A DNA stretch of 64,000 nt from contig NZ_WXZL01000006.1 of assembly GCF_009982895.1 (NCBI RefSeq), forward strand, positions 1 through 64,000, in the 5' to 3' direction. A program made the translations under genes and the position numbers. Below the pieces are notes generated by a model. It was not told where the DNA came from, did no database searches, and saw only the letters and a list, made by a program, of their open reading frames with translations. Of the stretch, positions 49,603-61,624 are shown piece after piece; positions within the stretch are counted from its first letter, which is position 1, and every line of letters starts with the position of its first letter. This DNA comes from Deinococcus alpinitundrae (GTDB lineage: Bacteria; Deinococcota; Deinococci; Deinococcales; Deinococcaceae).

Positions 49603-51438
49603 ATGAGCACTGTCAGCGATTTTGTGATCGACCGGATTCAGCAGTGGGGCGTCACAAGGGTCTTCGGTTTTCCCGGCGACGGCATCGGCGAATTTGACGG
49701 GGCCCTGGGCAAGGCGCAGCGAAAAGGCGAGGGCCTGAAGTACATCCGCCCGACCCACGAGGAACTCTGCGCGCTGATGGCGACGGCACACGCCAAATTT
49801 ACCGGCGAGGTCGGGGTCTGCATCGCCACCTCCAGCCCCGGCGCGTTTCACATGCTCAACGGCCTCTACGACGCCAAGATGGACAATCAGCCGGTGGTCG
49901 CCATTGTGGGGCAGCAGGGGCTGGCCTCGCTGGGCACCTTCGAGCAGCAGGAAAACAACCTGGAGCGCACCTTCGCCGACGTGGCCTGCTACGTGCAGAC
50001 CATCGTCTCGCCTCAGCAGGCCCAGGCAGTCATCGACACCGCCTTTCGCACCGCCCGAACCCGCCTCGCGCCCGCCGTGATCATCTTGCCGCACGACGTT
50101 CAGGGTATGAAGATGGAGGATGCGGGCCGCGCACACTGGGTGTCGCGCAGCAGCGCTGTGGCTCCGTCCATTTCCATTACCCCACCGGAAGACGAACTGA
50201 AAAAGGCTGCTGCCATTCTCAATGCGGGCCAGAAAGTCGCCATGATCGTCGGGCACGGCGCGCGCCTAGCCACCGACGAGGTGCTGAAGGTGGCCGAGCT
50301 GACCGGAGCGGGGATCATCACCGCCCTGCGCGGCAAGCAGGTGGTGCCCAGCGACGTGCCGCACCACACCCAGCAACTCGGCCTGCTCGGCTCCGGTCCC
50401 AGTCTGACCATGATGAAGGACTGCGACACCTTGCTGATGCTCGGCACCAATTACCCGTATGCCGAGTTTCTGCCTAAGACCGGGCAGGCGCGGGCCATTC
50501 AGGTGGACCTCAAGCCCGAACAGATGGGGCTGCGCTACCCCACCGAGGTCAATTTATGGGGCGACGTGAAAGCCACCCTGACGGCGTTGATTCCGTATCT
50601 GGACACCAAGACCGACCTGAGTTTCCAGATGATGCTCGCCGACGCCATGCGCGACTGGGATCAGGAAGAGCAGGCGCAGGCTGAGGTGGAGTACGAGAAG
50701 CTCAATCCCCGCTTGGTCTTTCATGAGCTGAATAAGCGGCTGCCCCCGCAGGCCATCGTCACCTGCGACGCGGGCACCACCGCCGACTGGTACGGCCACC
50801 ACATCCGGCTGCGCCGGGGCATGATGGGCGACCTCTCTGGGCGGCTGGCAACCATGCTGGCGGCCATGCCGTATGCGACGGCGGCCAAGTTCGCCTATTC
50901 CGAGCGCAGCGTGATCTGCACCATCGGTGATGGGGCGTTTCAGATGCTGGGCATGAACGAACTGATCACCATCAAGAAGTACATGAAAGACTGGGAAAAC
51001 CCGCAGTTCATCATTCTGGTGCTGCACAACGACGACTTGGAGCAGGTGTCGTGGGAAATGCGCACCGAGGACGGCAATCCGCTATGGGCGACCTCGCAGG
51101 ACGTGGAGTCGATGGATTACGCCGGGTACGCCGAGCTGCTGGGCTTTAAGGGCATCCGGCTCAAGAAAGGTGACGACGTGGGGGCTGCCTGGGACGAGGC
51201 CTTTGCCCACCGGGGCGTGACGCTTATTGACGCTTACGTGGACAAGAACGTGCCGCCGATTCCAGCCCACATCAGCCGCGAGTACCTGCTCAACACCGCC
51301 AAGGCGCTCCTGAAAGGTGATCCCGAAGAAGCCAGCGTGATTGTGGACTCGGCCAAGGCACTGTTCACTGAGGGCGTGGAGCGCGCCAAAGGCATCTTGC
51401 ACATTGGGCAGGACAAGGAAGGCGAGAGAAACAAGTAG
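49603..51438 (+). CDS. Thiamine-diphosphate enzyme, pyruvate oxidase / pyruvate:quinone dehydrogenase type
   Basis: 611 residues with the three domains of the acetolactate-synthase superfamily: PYR (VTRVFGFPGDGIGEFDGAL, RPTHEELCALMATAHAKFTG with the catalytic Glu), central FAD-binding-like domain (AMIVGHGARLATDEVLKVAEL) and PP domain with the cofactor motif TIGDGAFQMLGMNEL...VLHNDD. Closest in style to PoxB-like enzymes that oxidise pyruvate to acetate and CO2. The membrane-binding C-terminal helix of E. coli PoxB is not obvious. AGGAGG precedes ATG 49603. A cytochrome b/c pseudogene follows directly, which hints at a former quinone link. Confidence 0.87.
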   Translation: MSTVSDFVIDRIQQWGVTRVFGFPGDGIGEFDGALGKAQRKGEGLKYIRPTHEELCALMATAHAKFTGEVGVCIATSSPGAFHMLNGLYDAKMDNQPVVAIVGQQGLASLGTFEQQENNLERTFADVACYVQTIVSPQQAQAVIDTAFRTARTRLAPAVIILPHDVQGMKMEDAGRAHWVSRSSAVAPSISITPPEDELKKAAAILNAGQKVAMIVGHGARLATDEVLKVAELTGAGIITALRGKQVVPSDVPHHTQQLGLLGSGPSLTMMKDCDTLLMLGTNYPYAEFLPKTGQARAIQVDLKPEQMGLRYPTEVNLWGDVKATLTALIPYLDTKTDLSFQMMLADAMRDWDQEEQAQAEVEYEKLNPRLVFHELNKRLPPQAIVTCDAGTTADWYGHHIRLRRGMMGDLSGRLATMLAAMPYATAAKFAYSERSVICTIGDGAFQMLGMNELITIKKYMKDWENPQFIILVLHNDDLEQVSWEMRTEDGNPLWATSQDVESMDYAGYAELLGFKGIRLKKGDDVGAAWDEAFAHRGVTLIDAYVDKNVPPIPAHISREYLLNTAKALLKGDPEEASVIVDSAKALFTEGVERAKGILHIGQDKEGERNK

Positions 51439-51464
51439 GACAACCAGCACGGCAAGGTCGTCGG

Positions 51465-52820
51465 CTGGAAGACCGCACCGGGCTGGTCAGCCGCATCAAC
51501 CAGGCGGCGGGCCACCGGGTGCCGAGGCGCAGCGGCTGGGCCTTCGTGTTCGGCAGCGCTACTTTGTTTGCCTTCATCTTACAGGTGGTGAGCGGCATCA
51601 CGCTGGCGATGTTCTTCGAGCCGGCGACCGCCACCGCCTATCAGAGCCTTCAGCAGATCTCCAGGCCTGGCAGCTTCGAGGCCATCGTGCGCGGGCTGTA
51701 CTACTTCGGTGTGTCCCTGATGGTCGTGATGGCGGGCGTTCACATGGCCCGCGTTTACCTGATGGCTTCCTACAAGTACCCGCGCGAAGTGCAGTGGCTC
51801 AGCGGGGTGCTGCTGCTGTTTCTGATGCTGGCGCTGGCCTTTAGCGGCCAGACCCTGCGTTGGGATCAGAATGCTTTGTGGAGTGTGGTCGTCGGTGTGG
51901 ATCAGGCGTCGCGCGCCCGTCATTGGCCCAGTGCTGGCCCGCTTTCTGCTGGCGGGCGACATGCTCAACGCCGCCACCCTGACCCGCCTGTTCAGCCTGC
52001 ACGTCTTCTGGTTCCCGGAGATCATGTTCGGGCTGTTCGGGCTGCATGTCTTTCTGGTTCTCAGAAACGGCATCAGCGAGCCGAAGGTTCCAGGGTGCAA
52101 GGTCAATCCGCAGATCTACAAGCAGGAATACCAGGCCCGCGTGGCGCGTGACGGCGTTCCCTTCTGGCCCGACGCAGCCTGGCGCGACACGGTGTTCGGC
52201 AGCGCTCTCATTTTGCTGATGGTGTTTCTGGCTTGGAAGATTGGTGCACCCGCCCTCGGCCAGCCGTCCGACCCCAGCATCGTGCAGGCCGACCCCAAGC
52301 CCGACTGGTACCTGACTGGTACTTCTCGGTCCTGGCGCTGTGGCCCTACGGCATTACCAATATCATGATCATCGCCGCGCTGCTGCTGGCGTTGGTGGCA
52401 CTGCTGGCCATGCCGCTCGTCAGCAGCAAGGGCGAGCAATCGCCCAGCCGCCGTCCCTGGGCGATTGCAGCGGTGGTCGTCATGGTGGGCCTGGTCTTCA
52501 GCCTGACGGTGGTCGGATACCGTGAACCCTGGCTGCCGCAGTTCAAAGCGCCGCCGCTGAGGGCGCAGACGACGGGCAGCACGAATCTGGTGATTCGCGG
52601 CGCGGCCCTCTTCCACAGACAGTCGTGCATCCTGTGTCACCAGATCGACGGGCAGGGCGGCAGTCGCGGCCCCAATCTGAGTCAGGTAGGCGCGCGCCTG
52701 AGCCGCGATCAACTCGTCTGGCGCATCCAGAACGGCGCGGCCAGCATGCCGCCGTATGCTGGGGTGCTGACGGCCCAGCAGTTGCGCGACGTGGTGGGCT
52801 TTCTGGCAACGCGGAAGTGA
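51465..52820 (+). pseudogene. Cytochrome b fused to cytochrome c, broken by two frame shifts
   Basis: Three successive frames together spell one protein. Part 1 (51465-51915): cytochrome b N-terminal helices, with GWAFVFGSATLFAFILQVVS, GVHMARVYLMASYKYPREVQ and FSGQTLRWDQNALWSVVVG. Part 2 (to 52313): APVIGPVLARFLLAGDMLN, LFSLHVFWFPEIMFGLFGLH. Part 3 (52314-52820): DWYFSVLALWPYG, more helices, then a c-type haem site CILCHQ and the cytochrome c end MPPYAGVLTAQQLRDVVGFL. Break 1 is loss of one CG in a CG run near 51911-51918; break 2 is an 11-bp tandem duplication at 52303-52324. The start codon is unclear. It resembles the b-c fusion subunits of menaquinol:cytochrome c reductases. Confidence 0.85.
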
Positions 52821-52823
52821 GCC

Positions 52824-53381
52824 TCAGCGCCGTGCCGTTTTGAAAAAGTCCTTGCGTTTGATCTTGACCATTCGTCCATCCGGATGATGCCAGACGATCC
52901 CTTCCATCTCGGGACGTGCCTCCAGATAGGTTTTCAATCCACCGAAGTCACGCGGCGTATCTTCAAGCAGTGATTCGCCGTGCCGGATGAGTTGGTGTTC
53001 GGCCACCCCATCGGGATTGCCCTGGACTTTCGGCCCGATGAGTTCGTAGGTGCCGTCTGGCAGGGCCGCACCAGCCCTGGCCCAGGCTTCGCGGTGGTAG
53101 GCGTCGCCTGGGCTGTCGTCCACCGGAATCCAGCCGGGATGATGGCCGGTCACGGGGTCGGGTTCCTGAGCAGCCTCAAAACCCGGCGGGGGCGTGCGGC
53201 CCTTCTTAGCGTCATAGCGTTTGAAGAGCTGCTTGCCGCGCACCAAGCAACTGGTCCCATCCCATTTGCGGGTGGCAACGCCCTCACCGGCACGTACCCA
53301 TTCTGCTCCTGGCACAAGCTCATCCCGAACCAGGCGGTCTGTGTCGTAATTGCGTTGAAACAAGCTCTGGATTTTCTGCAT
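52824..53381 (-). CDS. Small stand-alone RNA ligase-like nucleotidyltransferase (DUF5565 type)
   Basis: 185 residues. The adenylation motif I is RKWDGTSC (K39 nucleophile), motif III-like EGIVWHHPDG and motif V KIKRKDF complete the ligase core. The N terminus begins MQKIQSLFQRNYDTDRLVRD. It lacks any C-terminal domain of Rnl1/Rnl2-type enzymes, so it is minimal; an RNA ligase or RNA-repair role fits, but a capping or other AMP-transfer role is possible. It differs from the larger D. radiodurans Rnl. GAGGA before ATG 53381 chose the start over upstream in-frame codons. It lies 117 bases downstream of aceF with a possible terminator between. Confidence 0.82.
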   Translation of the reverse strand: MQKIQSLFQRNYDTDRLVRDELVPGAEWVRAGEGVATRKWDGTSCLVRGKQLFKRYDAKKGRTPPPGFEAAQEPDPVTGHHPGWIPVDDSPGDAYHREAWARAGAALPDGTYELIGPKVQGNPDGVAEHQLIRHGESLLEDTPRDFGGLKTYLEARPEMEGIVWHHPDGRMVKIKRKDFFKTARR

Positions 53382-53455
53382 GACGTTTTCCTCGCCGTCA
53401 GTGTAGTCAGGGAGAGCTGGGTTCGGTTGCGTCAAATGGCTTATCTCCAAAGAAG

Positions 53456-53483
53456 TGGCCCCCACCGACTGCGGCAGGGGCCA
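53456..53483 (-). terminator. Probable terminator of aceE-aceF
   Basis: TGGCCCC pairs with GGGGCCA (53456-53462 with 53477-53483); on the minus strand the tail is CTTCTTT, a weak T tract. Confidence 0.5.
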
Positions 53484-53499
53484 GATCACAGCAACTCGT

Positions 53500-55269
<1,770 letters not shown>

Positions 55270-55338
55270 GTGCGGCTCCTTTTGGTGACGTTTTGGGTGA
55301 AGTGTCGTGGAGCGGGAAGTTTAAGGAAAAGGATTCCC

Positions 55339-58041
55339 TCAGCGCAGCACCGGCATCAAGCGCTCCGGATCGATGCCGAAGTCGGTAATGGCTTTTTGCA
55401 CCACGTCACCCTTGATCTTGTCGTCGCGCAGCAGGGCATAGAGCGCCATCACCGTGACGTGCCGGGCGTCGGTCTCGAAGAAGTCACGCAGCTCCTCGCG
55501 GGCTTCCGAGCGTCCAAAGCCGTCGGTGCCCAGCGTCCACAGTTTGCGGTCGAGGTGACCGTTGAGGCCGTCTGCGCCAAGCTTGACGTAATCGCTGACC
55601 GATACCAGCACGCCGGGGGCATTCTCCTTGCTGAGCTGCTGGGCCACGTAGCTCACCTGCGGCGTTTCGATGGGGTGCAGCATGTTACGGCGCTGCACGG
55701 CCAGCGCTTCCTGGTGGAGCTGTTTGTAACTCGTCACGCTCCAGATGTCGGCGGCCACGCCGTAGCCTTCGAGAAGCTTGACCGCTTCCTGGGCCGCGCC
55801 CATCGCCGGGCCGCTGGCAAGCAACTGGGCACGCAGCTTGGCTTTGCTCTCCGATTTCTGAAAGCGGTACATGCCCTTGACGATGGCGTCGTGCAGCCCT
55901 TCCACGGCGGGCGCGGCGGGCTGAAGCTCGTTCTCGTTGTCCACCATGATGTAGTAGAAAACGTCCTCGCCGTCCACGTACATCTTCTTAATGCCGTCTT
56001 CGACGATGGCGGCCAACTCGTAGGCGAAGGCGGGGTCGTACATCCGCAGGTTCGGCACGACGTAGCCTTGCAGCAGACTGTTGCCGTCCTGGTGCTGGAG
56101 GCCTTCACCAGCCAGGGTGGTACGCCCGGCGGTGGCCCCGATCAAAAAGCCCTTGGCCTTCTGGTCGGCGGCGGCCCACACCAGGTCGCCCACGCGCTGC
56201 AACCCGAACATGCTGTAGAAAACATAAAAGGGAATCGTCGGCACGCCGTGGTTGGCGTACGCCGTGCCCGCCGCGATCCAGGAGGCCATCGCGCCGTCTT
56301 CGGTGATGCCTTCCTCCAGCATCTGGCCGTCTTTGGATTCCTTGTAGGCCATCAAGGAGCCGCTGTCGACGGGTTTGTACGTCTGACCGCGCGGCGAGTA
56401 GATGCCGATGCGCGGCACCAGCGCGTCCATGCCGAAGGTGCGCGCCTCGTCCGGCACGATCGGCACGATCAGCTGGCCGATGTTCTTGTCGCGCAGCAGC
56501 TTGCTGATGACCTGCACCATCGCCATGGTCGTGCTGACCTCGCGCTCGCCGCTGCCCTTGGTGAACTCTTGATAAAAATCCTGGCCCGGCACCTGCGGCA
56601 TCTGGTACTCGACGTGGCGCGCTGGAATCTCCCCGCCCAGCGCGGCGCGGTGCTCTTTGATGTATTTGACTTCCGGCGAATCGGGGCCGGGGTTGTAGTA
56701 CTCCAGATGCTCGACCTGATCGTCAGTGAGCGGCAGCTTGAGGGTGTCGCGCAGGGTCTTGAGGGCGCTGAAGTCGAGCTTCTTGACGTTGTGGGCCACA
56801 TTGCGGGCCATGGCGCTCTCGCCCAGCGCGTAGCCCTTAATGGTGCGCGCGATGATCACGGTAGGGCTGCCCTTGTGCTGAATGGCCGCCGAATACGCCG
56901 CGTATACCTTGTTGACGTCGTGTCCACCCCGGTTGAGCAGTTCCAGGTCGGCGTCGCTCCAGCCCTCAATCAGGGCCTTGAGTTCGGGGGTGTTGAAGAA
57001 GTTCTCGCGCAACTCTTTACCGCCGAAGGCCGCGTAGCGCTGCGACTCGCCGTCGACGAGTTGCTCGAATCGCTTAACGATGGTGCCGTTGTAGTCCTTG
57101 CTGAGCAGCTCGTCCCACTTGCCGTCCCAGACCACCTTGATGACGTTCCAGCCCGCGCCCCGGAACAGCGCCTCGAATTCCTGAATGACCTTGGAGTTGG
57201 CCCGCACCGGCCCGTCGAGGCGCTGCAGGTTGGCGTTCAAGACGAAAATCAAATTGTCGAGGTTCTCGTAGGCGGCAAACCTCAGCGCCCCGATGCTTTG
57301 CGGCTCGTCCATCTCGCCGTCGCCGAGAAAGGCCCAGACCTTGGCGTCTCCGGCAGGCTTGAGTTTGCGGTTTTCCAGATACTTGATGAAGCGGGCCTGA
57401 TAAATTGCCTGGATGGGACCCAGGCCCATGCTGACGGTCGGGAACTCCCAGTAGTCGGGCATCAGCCAGGGGTGCGGGTAGCTCGCCAGACCGGGGCCTT
57501 CCTTGCTCAGCTCGCGCCGGAAGCGGTTGAGGTGGCCCTCGTCAAATCGCCCTTCCAGAAAGCTGCGGCTGTAGATGCCCGGCGAGGTGTGGCCCTGGTA
57601 AAACAGCAGGTCGCGGTCCTGGCCCGCGCCGTGGCCCCGGAAAAAGTGGTTGTAGCCGACTTCGAGGAGTTCGGCGGTGCTAGCGTAGCTCGATAAGTGC
57701 CCACCGATGCCGTCGCTGTTCTTGTTGGCCTTGACCACCATCGCCACCGCGTTCCAGCGGATGATGTTGCGAATCTTGAGTTCCAGGGCGATGTCACCGG
57801 GATAGACCGGCTGCTTGTCGGCGTCGATGGTGTTGAGATACGGCGTGTTCTGCTTGAACTGAATCGGCGCGCCGTGAAAGTAAGCGTAGTAGTCCAGGTC
57901 CTCTAAGAGCTGCGCAGCGCGGTCGTCTCCGGCGTTGGCCATCACGAAGGCCAGAGAGTCGAGCCACTCCTGCTTTTCTATTTCGTTGAGTTTTTCGCGC
58001 TCTGGGGCGGGAAGGGTGGCGCGGGGACGAATCTGTGTCAT
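55339..58041 (-). CDS. aceE: Pyruvate dehydrogenase E1 component (homodimeric type)
   Basis: Decarboxylates pyruvate and acetylates the lipoyl group of E2. 900 residues, the length of the E. coli AceE family. The thiamine-diphosphate motif is [20 protein letters not shown]...NANLQR; other blocks are [22 protein letters not shown] (as [20 protein letters not shown]), the Asn/Pro-rich [15 protein letters not shown], and the C-terminal [25 protein letters not shown] precedes ATG 58041. Promoter at 58101-58130; a LysR-type gene is divergent. Confidence 0.97.
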   Translation of the reverse strand: MTQIRPRATLPAPEREKLNEIEKQEWLDSLAFVMANAGDDRAAQLLEDLDYYAYFHGAPIQFKQNTPYLNTIDADKQPVYPGDIALELKIRNIIRWNAVAMVVKANKNSDGIGGHLSSYASTAELLEVGYNHFFRGHGAGQDRDLLFYQGHTSPGIYSRSFLEGRFDEGHLNRFRRELSKEGPGLASYPHPWLMPDYWEFPTVSMGLGPIQAIYQARFIKYLENRKLKPAGDAKVWAFLGDGEMDEPQSIGALRFAAYENLDNLIFVLNANLQRLDGPVRANSKVIQEFEALFRGAGWNVIKVVWDGKWDELLSKDYNGTIVKRFEQLVDGESQRYAAFGGKELRENFFNTPELKALIEGWSDADLELLNRGGHDVNKVYAAYSAAIQHKGSPTVIIARTIKGYALGESAMARNVAHNVKKLDFSALKTLRDTLKLPLTDDQVEHLEYYNPGPDSPEVKYIKEHRAALGGEIPARHVEYQMPQVPGQDFYQEFTKGSGEREVSTTMAMVQVISKLLRDKNIGQLIVPIVPDEARTFGMDALVPRIGIYSPRGQTYKPVDSGSLMAYKESKDGQMLEEGITEDGAMASWIAAGTAYANHGVPTIPFYVFYSMFGLQRVGDLVWAAADQKAKGFLIGATAGRTTLAGEGLQHQDGNSLLQGYVVPNLRMYDPAFAYELAAIVEDGIKKMYVDGEDVFYYIMVDNENELQPAAPAVEGLHDAIVKGMYRFQKSESKAKLRAQLLASGPAMGAAQEAVKLLEGYGVAADIWSVTSYKQLHQEALAVQRRNMLHPIETPQVSYVAQQLSKENAPGVLVSVSDYVKLGADGLNGHLDRKLWTLGTDGFGRSEAREELRDFFETDARHVTVMALYALLRDDKIKGDVVQKAITDFGIDPERLMPVLR

Positions 58042-58100
58042 GCGGGGTGCTCCTCTGCGTGCGGCGGGGCGGGAAAGCAGCTGTCTTGTGATCGCCTTTC

Positions 58101-58130
58101 AGTCTAATGCCGGGCATTGCCGCGTGCCAA
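58101..58130 (-). promoter_or_regulatory. Promoter of aceE-aceF
   Basis: On the minus strand TTGGCA (58130-58125), 18-bp spacer, TAGACT (58106-58101). The leader to ATG 58041 is about 50 nt. Confidence 0.75.
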
Positions 58131-58151
58131 CACTCTAAAAAGCGTTCATTC

Positions 58152-58166
58152 ACCAAATTGAGTGGT
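58152..58166. promoter_or_regulatory. Candidate LysR-type operator
   Basis: ACCA-N7-TGGT (ACCAAATTGAGTGGT) lies between the aceE promoter and the lysR gene, overlapping a plausible -35 region of lysR. LysR regulators usually bind such 15-bp imperfect dyads and autorepress. Confidence 0.45.
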
Positions 58167-58242
58167 AGATAATGGAAGATAGAGAAGTCGGCCCTCACTC
58201 CTGGTGCTTCATCTTCTCAAATCCACCTCTTAAAGGAGCCAC

Positions 58243-59151
<909 letters not shown>

Positions 59152-59199
59152 GCCGTCTGGCGGATGTTGCCGGAACGCCTATGCCCGTAAGGTCAATCC

Positions 59200-60081
59200 A
59201 TGCTCGATCTTGAAGGCATTCTTGAACGCTACGGGATCGTCGCTGCGTCGCTAGAGCCGCTCGGCGACACCCAGAATGCCAATCACATGGTCGCCGCAGC
59301 GTCGGGCGAGCGCTTCCTGCTACGCCAGCACCGCTCGGAGCATCTGAGCCTGAACATGCTGGAATCTGAACTTCTGTGGCTGAGTGATCTGCACAGGCGC
59401 GCTCTGGAGGTGCAGCGGCCGGTCACTTTGCCCTCCGGGAAATTCATTTTGCTCGACGATGAGCGGCGCTTCTCGCTGCTGAGCTGGCTGGAAGGAGAAG
59501 TTCACCAGGTACTCAACGAGGCGCAGGGACAGGCGGCGGGCGCCTTGCTGACGAGGCTGCATCTCGCGGCGCGGGCGTTTGCTCCCCCGGTGGGCTTTGA
59601 GCGCCCCGCTTACGATCAGGGACATCTGGCACGGGTGCTGGCCACCTTGCGCGGCCTTGAGTGCTTGACCCCGGATCTGCCGCTGCTTGAACGAGCGGCC
59701 CTGAGCGCTGTGCCTGCTTTCGCCGACCCCGTTGCCCGGCACCTGATTCATGCCGACCTGCATCCGGGCAATCTCGTCTGGCGCGGCTCAAAGGTGGCGG
59801 CGATAGATTTCGACGCCTGCGGCTTTGGACCGCTGGGCTTTGACCTGGCTTCGGCGCTGGGTTCTCTGGAAGCTGGGCCGCGCGCCGCTCTTCTGCACGG
59901 CTACGAGCGTGTTTCACCGCTGCCAACCGACGTTGAAGCGCACCGCAGCGCCTACACCATCGCTGCGGCGCTGACGAATCTGACGTTTCTGGCGGCGCGA
60001 GAACATGAGCGCGGGTTTCTGGACACAGTGATGTTGCCCGAATTGCGCCAGCAGTTGCCGGAGCTTCTTAAGGGTCGCTAG
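59200..60081 (+). CDS. Aminoglycoside phosphotransferase-fold kinase (APH/choline kinase family)
   Basis: 293 residues. Kinase motifs: FLLRQHR (ATP Lys/Arg region), HLIHADLHPGNLVW (catalytic loop with Asp) and AAIDFDACGFGPLGFDLASAL (metal Asp). The family includes small-molecule kinases for antibiotics, homoserine, thiamine or choline; the substrate is unknown. TAAGGT lies six bases before ATG 59200 (leaderless type). Confidence 0.88.
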   Translation: MLDLEGILERYGIVAASLEPLGDTQNANHMVAAASGERFLLRQHRSEHLSLNMLESELLWLSDLHRRALEVQRPVTLPSGKFILLDDERRFSLLSWLEGEVHQVLNEAQGQAAGALLTRLHLAARAFAPPVGFERPAYDQGHLARVLATLRGLECLTPDLPLLERAALSAVPAFADPVARHLIHADLHPGNLVWRGSKVAAIDFDACGFGPLGFDLASALGSLEAGPRAALLHGYERVSPLPTDVEAHRSAYTIAAALTNLTFLAAREHERGFLDTVMLPELRQQLPELLKGR

Positions 60082-60084
60082 ACG

Positions 60085-61563
60085 TCACTGTCCCCTGGTC
60101 AGCGCCGCTTGCAGCGGCAGATCCTGGCCGTGCGCCAGCGCTTTCAGGTCGTCGGCCACCGTCACGTTCGGCGCAACTTTGGCGGTCAGGTACGCGCCGC
60201 CCAGCGAGCGGCTGCGTGCCACCGTGACGCTCAGGCCCCGGCTCCCCGGCAGACCGCCGATCTGGGTGGCGGTGTTGCCGACGCCCACCGTCGCCTCGCC
60301 CAGCGCGGTGGCTCCGACGTTTTGCAATGTCTCGGTCACCACTTCGCTGGCACTGGCGCTGTCCGCATTGACCAGCACCTCCAGTGGCCCATTCCACAGC
60401 GCCGGATTCTGAATGGTGGTGAGCGGCTGGCTGCCGGAAAAGCACACCCCGCTCACCGTCACCTGACCGACCGCGCCGCTGCCCTGGTAGGCGAAGGTGT
60501 AGTCCTGGGCGTCGAGAAATTCCAGGGTCTGACCGGCCAGCTTGGGCGCAAACGCGGCACTGACGGCGGTGGCCTCGCTGACCAGCCCGCCCCGGTTGCC
60601 GCGCAGGTCCAGAATCAGGCGGCTGGCGCCAGCTTTTTGGGCCGCCCGCACCAGCTCATGCACGCGCTGGGCGGTGCCCTCGGTGGCGAACGAGGGAATC
60701 CGCAGCAGGTACGCCGGGCCGACGAGCTGACCCGACGGCAGTGCACTGCTGGCGATGATGCGCGGCGTCACGGCGACACTCAATCGGGTCTCGCCGCGCC
60801 GGATGTCCAGCGTCACGCTCTGGCCGCTCTTGACTGCCGCGCCGAGCAGCCCGGAGTAGGCGCTGGCCGCGTCGCCGTCAGTCTGGTTGCTGCGGCTGAG
60901 GGCCGCGCCGTTCACGCTCAGAATGGTGTCGCCGCGCTTCAGGCCTGCGTCCTCGGCAGGCGTGCCCGCGCCCACGTCGGTCAGCACCACGCCGTCCTCG
61001 CCCGGCACGGCCGCGAACTGAAAGCCGAATCTGGGCGAGGGGGTGGGTGCGCCGCTGCTTTGGTCCTGAAGCGCTCGGTAGTCGGCGGGGTCGAGGTAAA
61101 AGGTGTGCTCGTCGTTGACGCCCGAAACGTACTGATTCATCAAAGCGTCGGCGGCGCTGGGAATGGCCTGCTTGAGCGAACCGAACGCGGCACGGAATCT
61201 GGCTTCCCAGGTCTCGTGGAGCGCTTGCAAATCCACCGTGCTGAAGCCGTAATAGTTGGTATTGATGGCCGTGCGGGTGGCGGTGAGCAGGCCCGCCAGC
61301 GTCGCGCTGCTCGCCTGCGTGCTCAGGCTGGGCGCGAAGGTGGTGTAGCTCAACCGGGCCAGATCGCCGCCGCTGAGCTGCGCGGCCAGGCTCCGCACCG
61401 CACAGTTGGGCTGGGCCGGGCGGATCAATCTGGGCACGCTGGGCACGTCGTCGCCCGAACTGCCGGAAGCAGGTGGGAGCGAAGTGGGCGGCGGTACGGC
61501 GGCGCAGGCATTCAGGAGGCCCACGCAGAGCAGAAGGGTGCGGCGGGTCAGCAATCGGTTCAC
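60085..61563 (-). CDS. S41-family (C-terminal processing protease-like) lipoprotein
   Basis: 492 residues. N terminus LLLCVGLLNACA gives a lipobox with Cys at about 20, so it is a membrane-anchored envelope protein. A PDZ domain (about 160-235: GVVLTDVGAGTPAEDAGLKRGDTILSVNG) and the S41 core follow, with ILDLRGNRGG and NADSASASEVVTETLQ holding the catalytic Ser. The expected Lys of the TFGKG motif is replaced: the sequence reads GEATVGVGNTATQ. It may therefore be inactive or use a different dyad. Start GTG 61563. It ends three bases from the convergent kinase gene. Confidence 0.88.
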   Translation of the reverse strand: MNRLLTRRTLLLCVGLLNACAAVPPPTSLPPASGSSGDDVPSVPRLIRPAQPNCAVRSLAAQLSGGDLARLSYTTFAPSLSTQASSATLAGLLTATRTAINTNYYGFSTVDLQALHETWEARFRAAFGSLKQAIPSAADALMNQYVSGVNDEHTFYLDPADYRALQDQSSGAPTPSPRFGFQFAAVPGEDGVVLTDVGAGTPAEDAGLKRGDTILSVNGAALSRSNQTDGDAASAYSGLLGAAVKSGQSVTLDIRRGETRLSVAVTPRIIASSALPSGQLVGPAYLLRIPSFATEGTAQRVHELVRAAQKAGASRLILDLRGNRGGLVSEATAVSAAFAPKLAGQTLEFLDAQDYTFAYQGSGAVGQVTVSGVCFSGSQPLTTIQNPALWNGPLEVLVNADSASASEVVTETLQNVGATALGEATVGVGNTATQIGGLPGSRGLSVTVARSRSLGGAYLTAKVAPNVTVADDLKALAHGQDLPLQAALTRGQ

Positions 61564-61624
61564 GCTCCGTATTGTGGCGCAGCGGGCCGCAGGATCGGTG
61601 AAGGCGCTGGGGGGTTGGGGGGTG

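Noticed and set aside
55270..57696. 808-codon frame antisense to aceE
   Set aside because: aceE is certain; the shadow has no motif.
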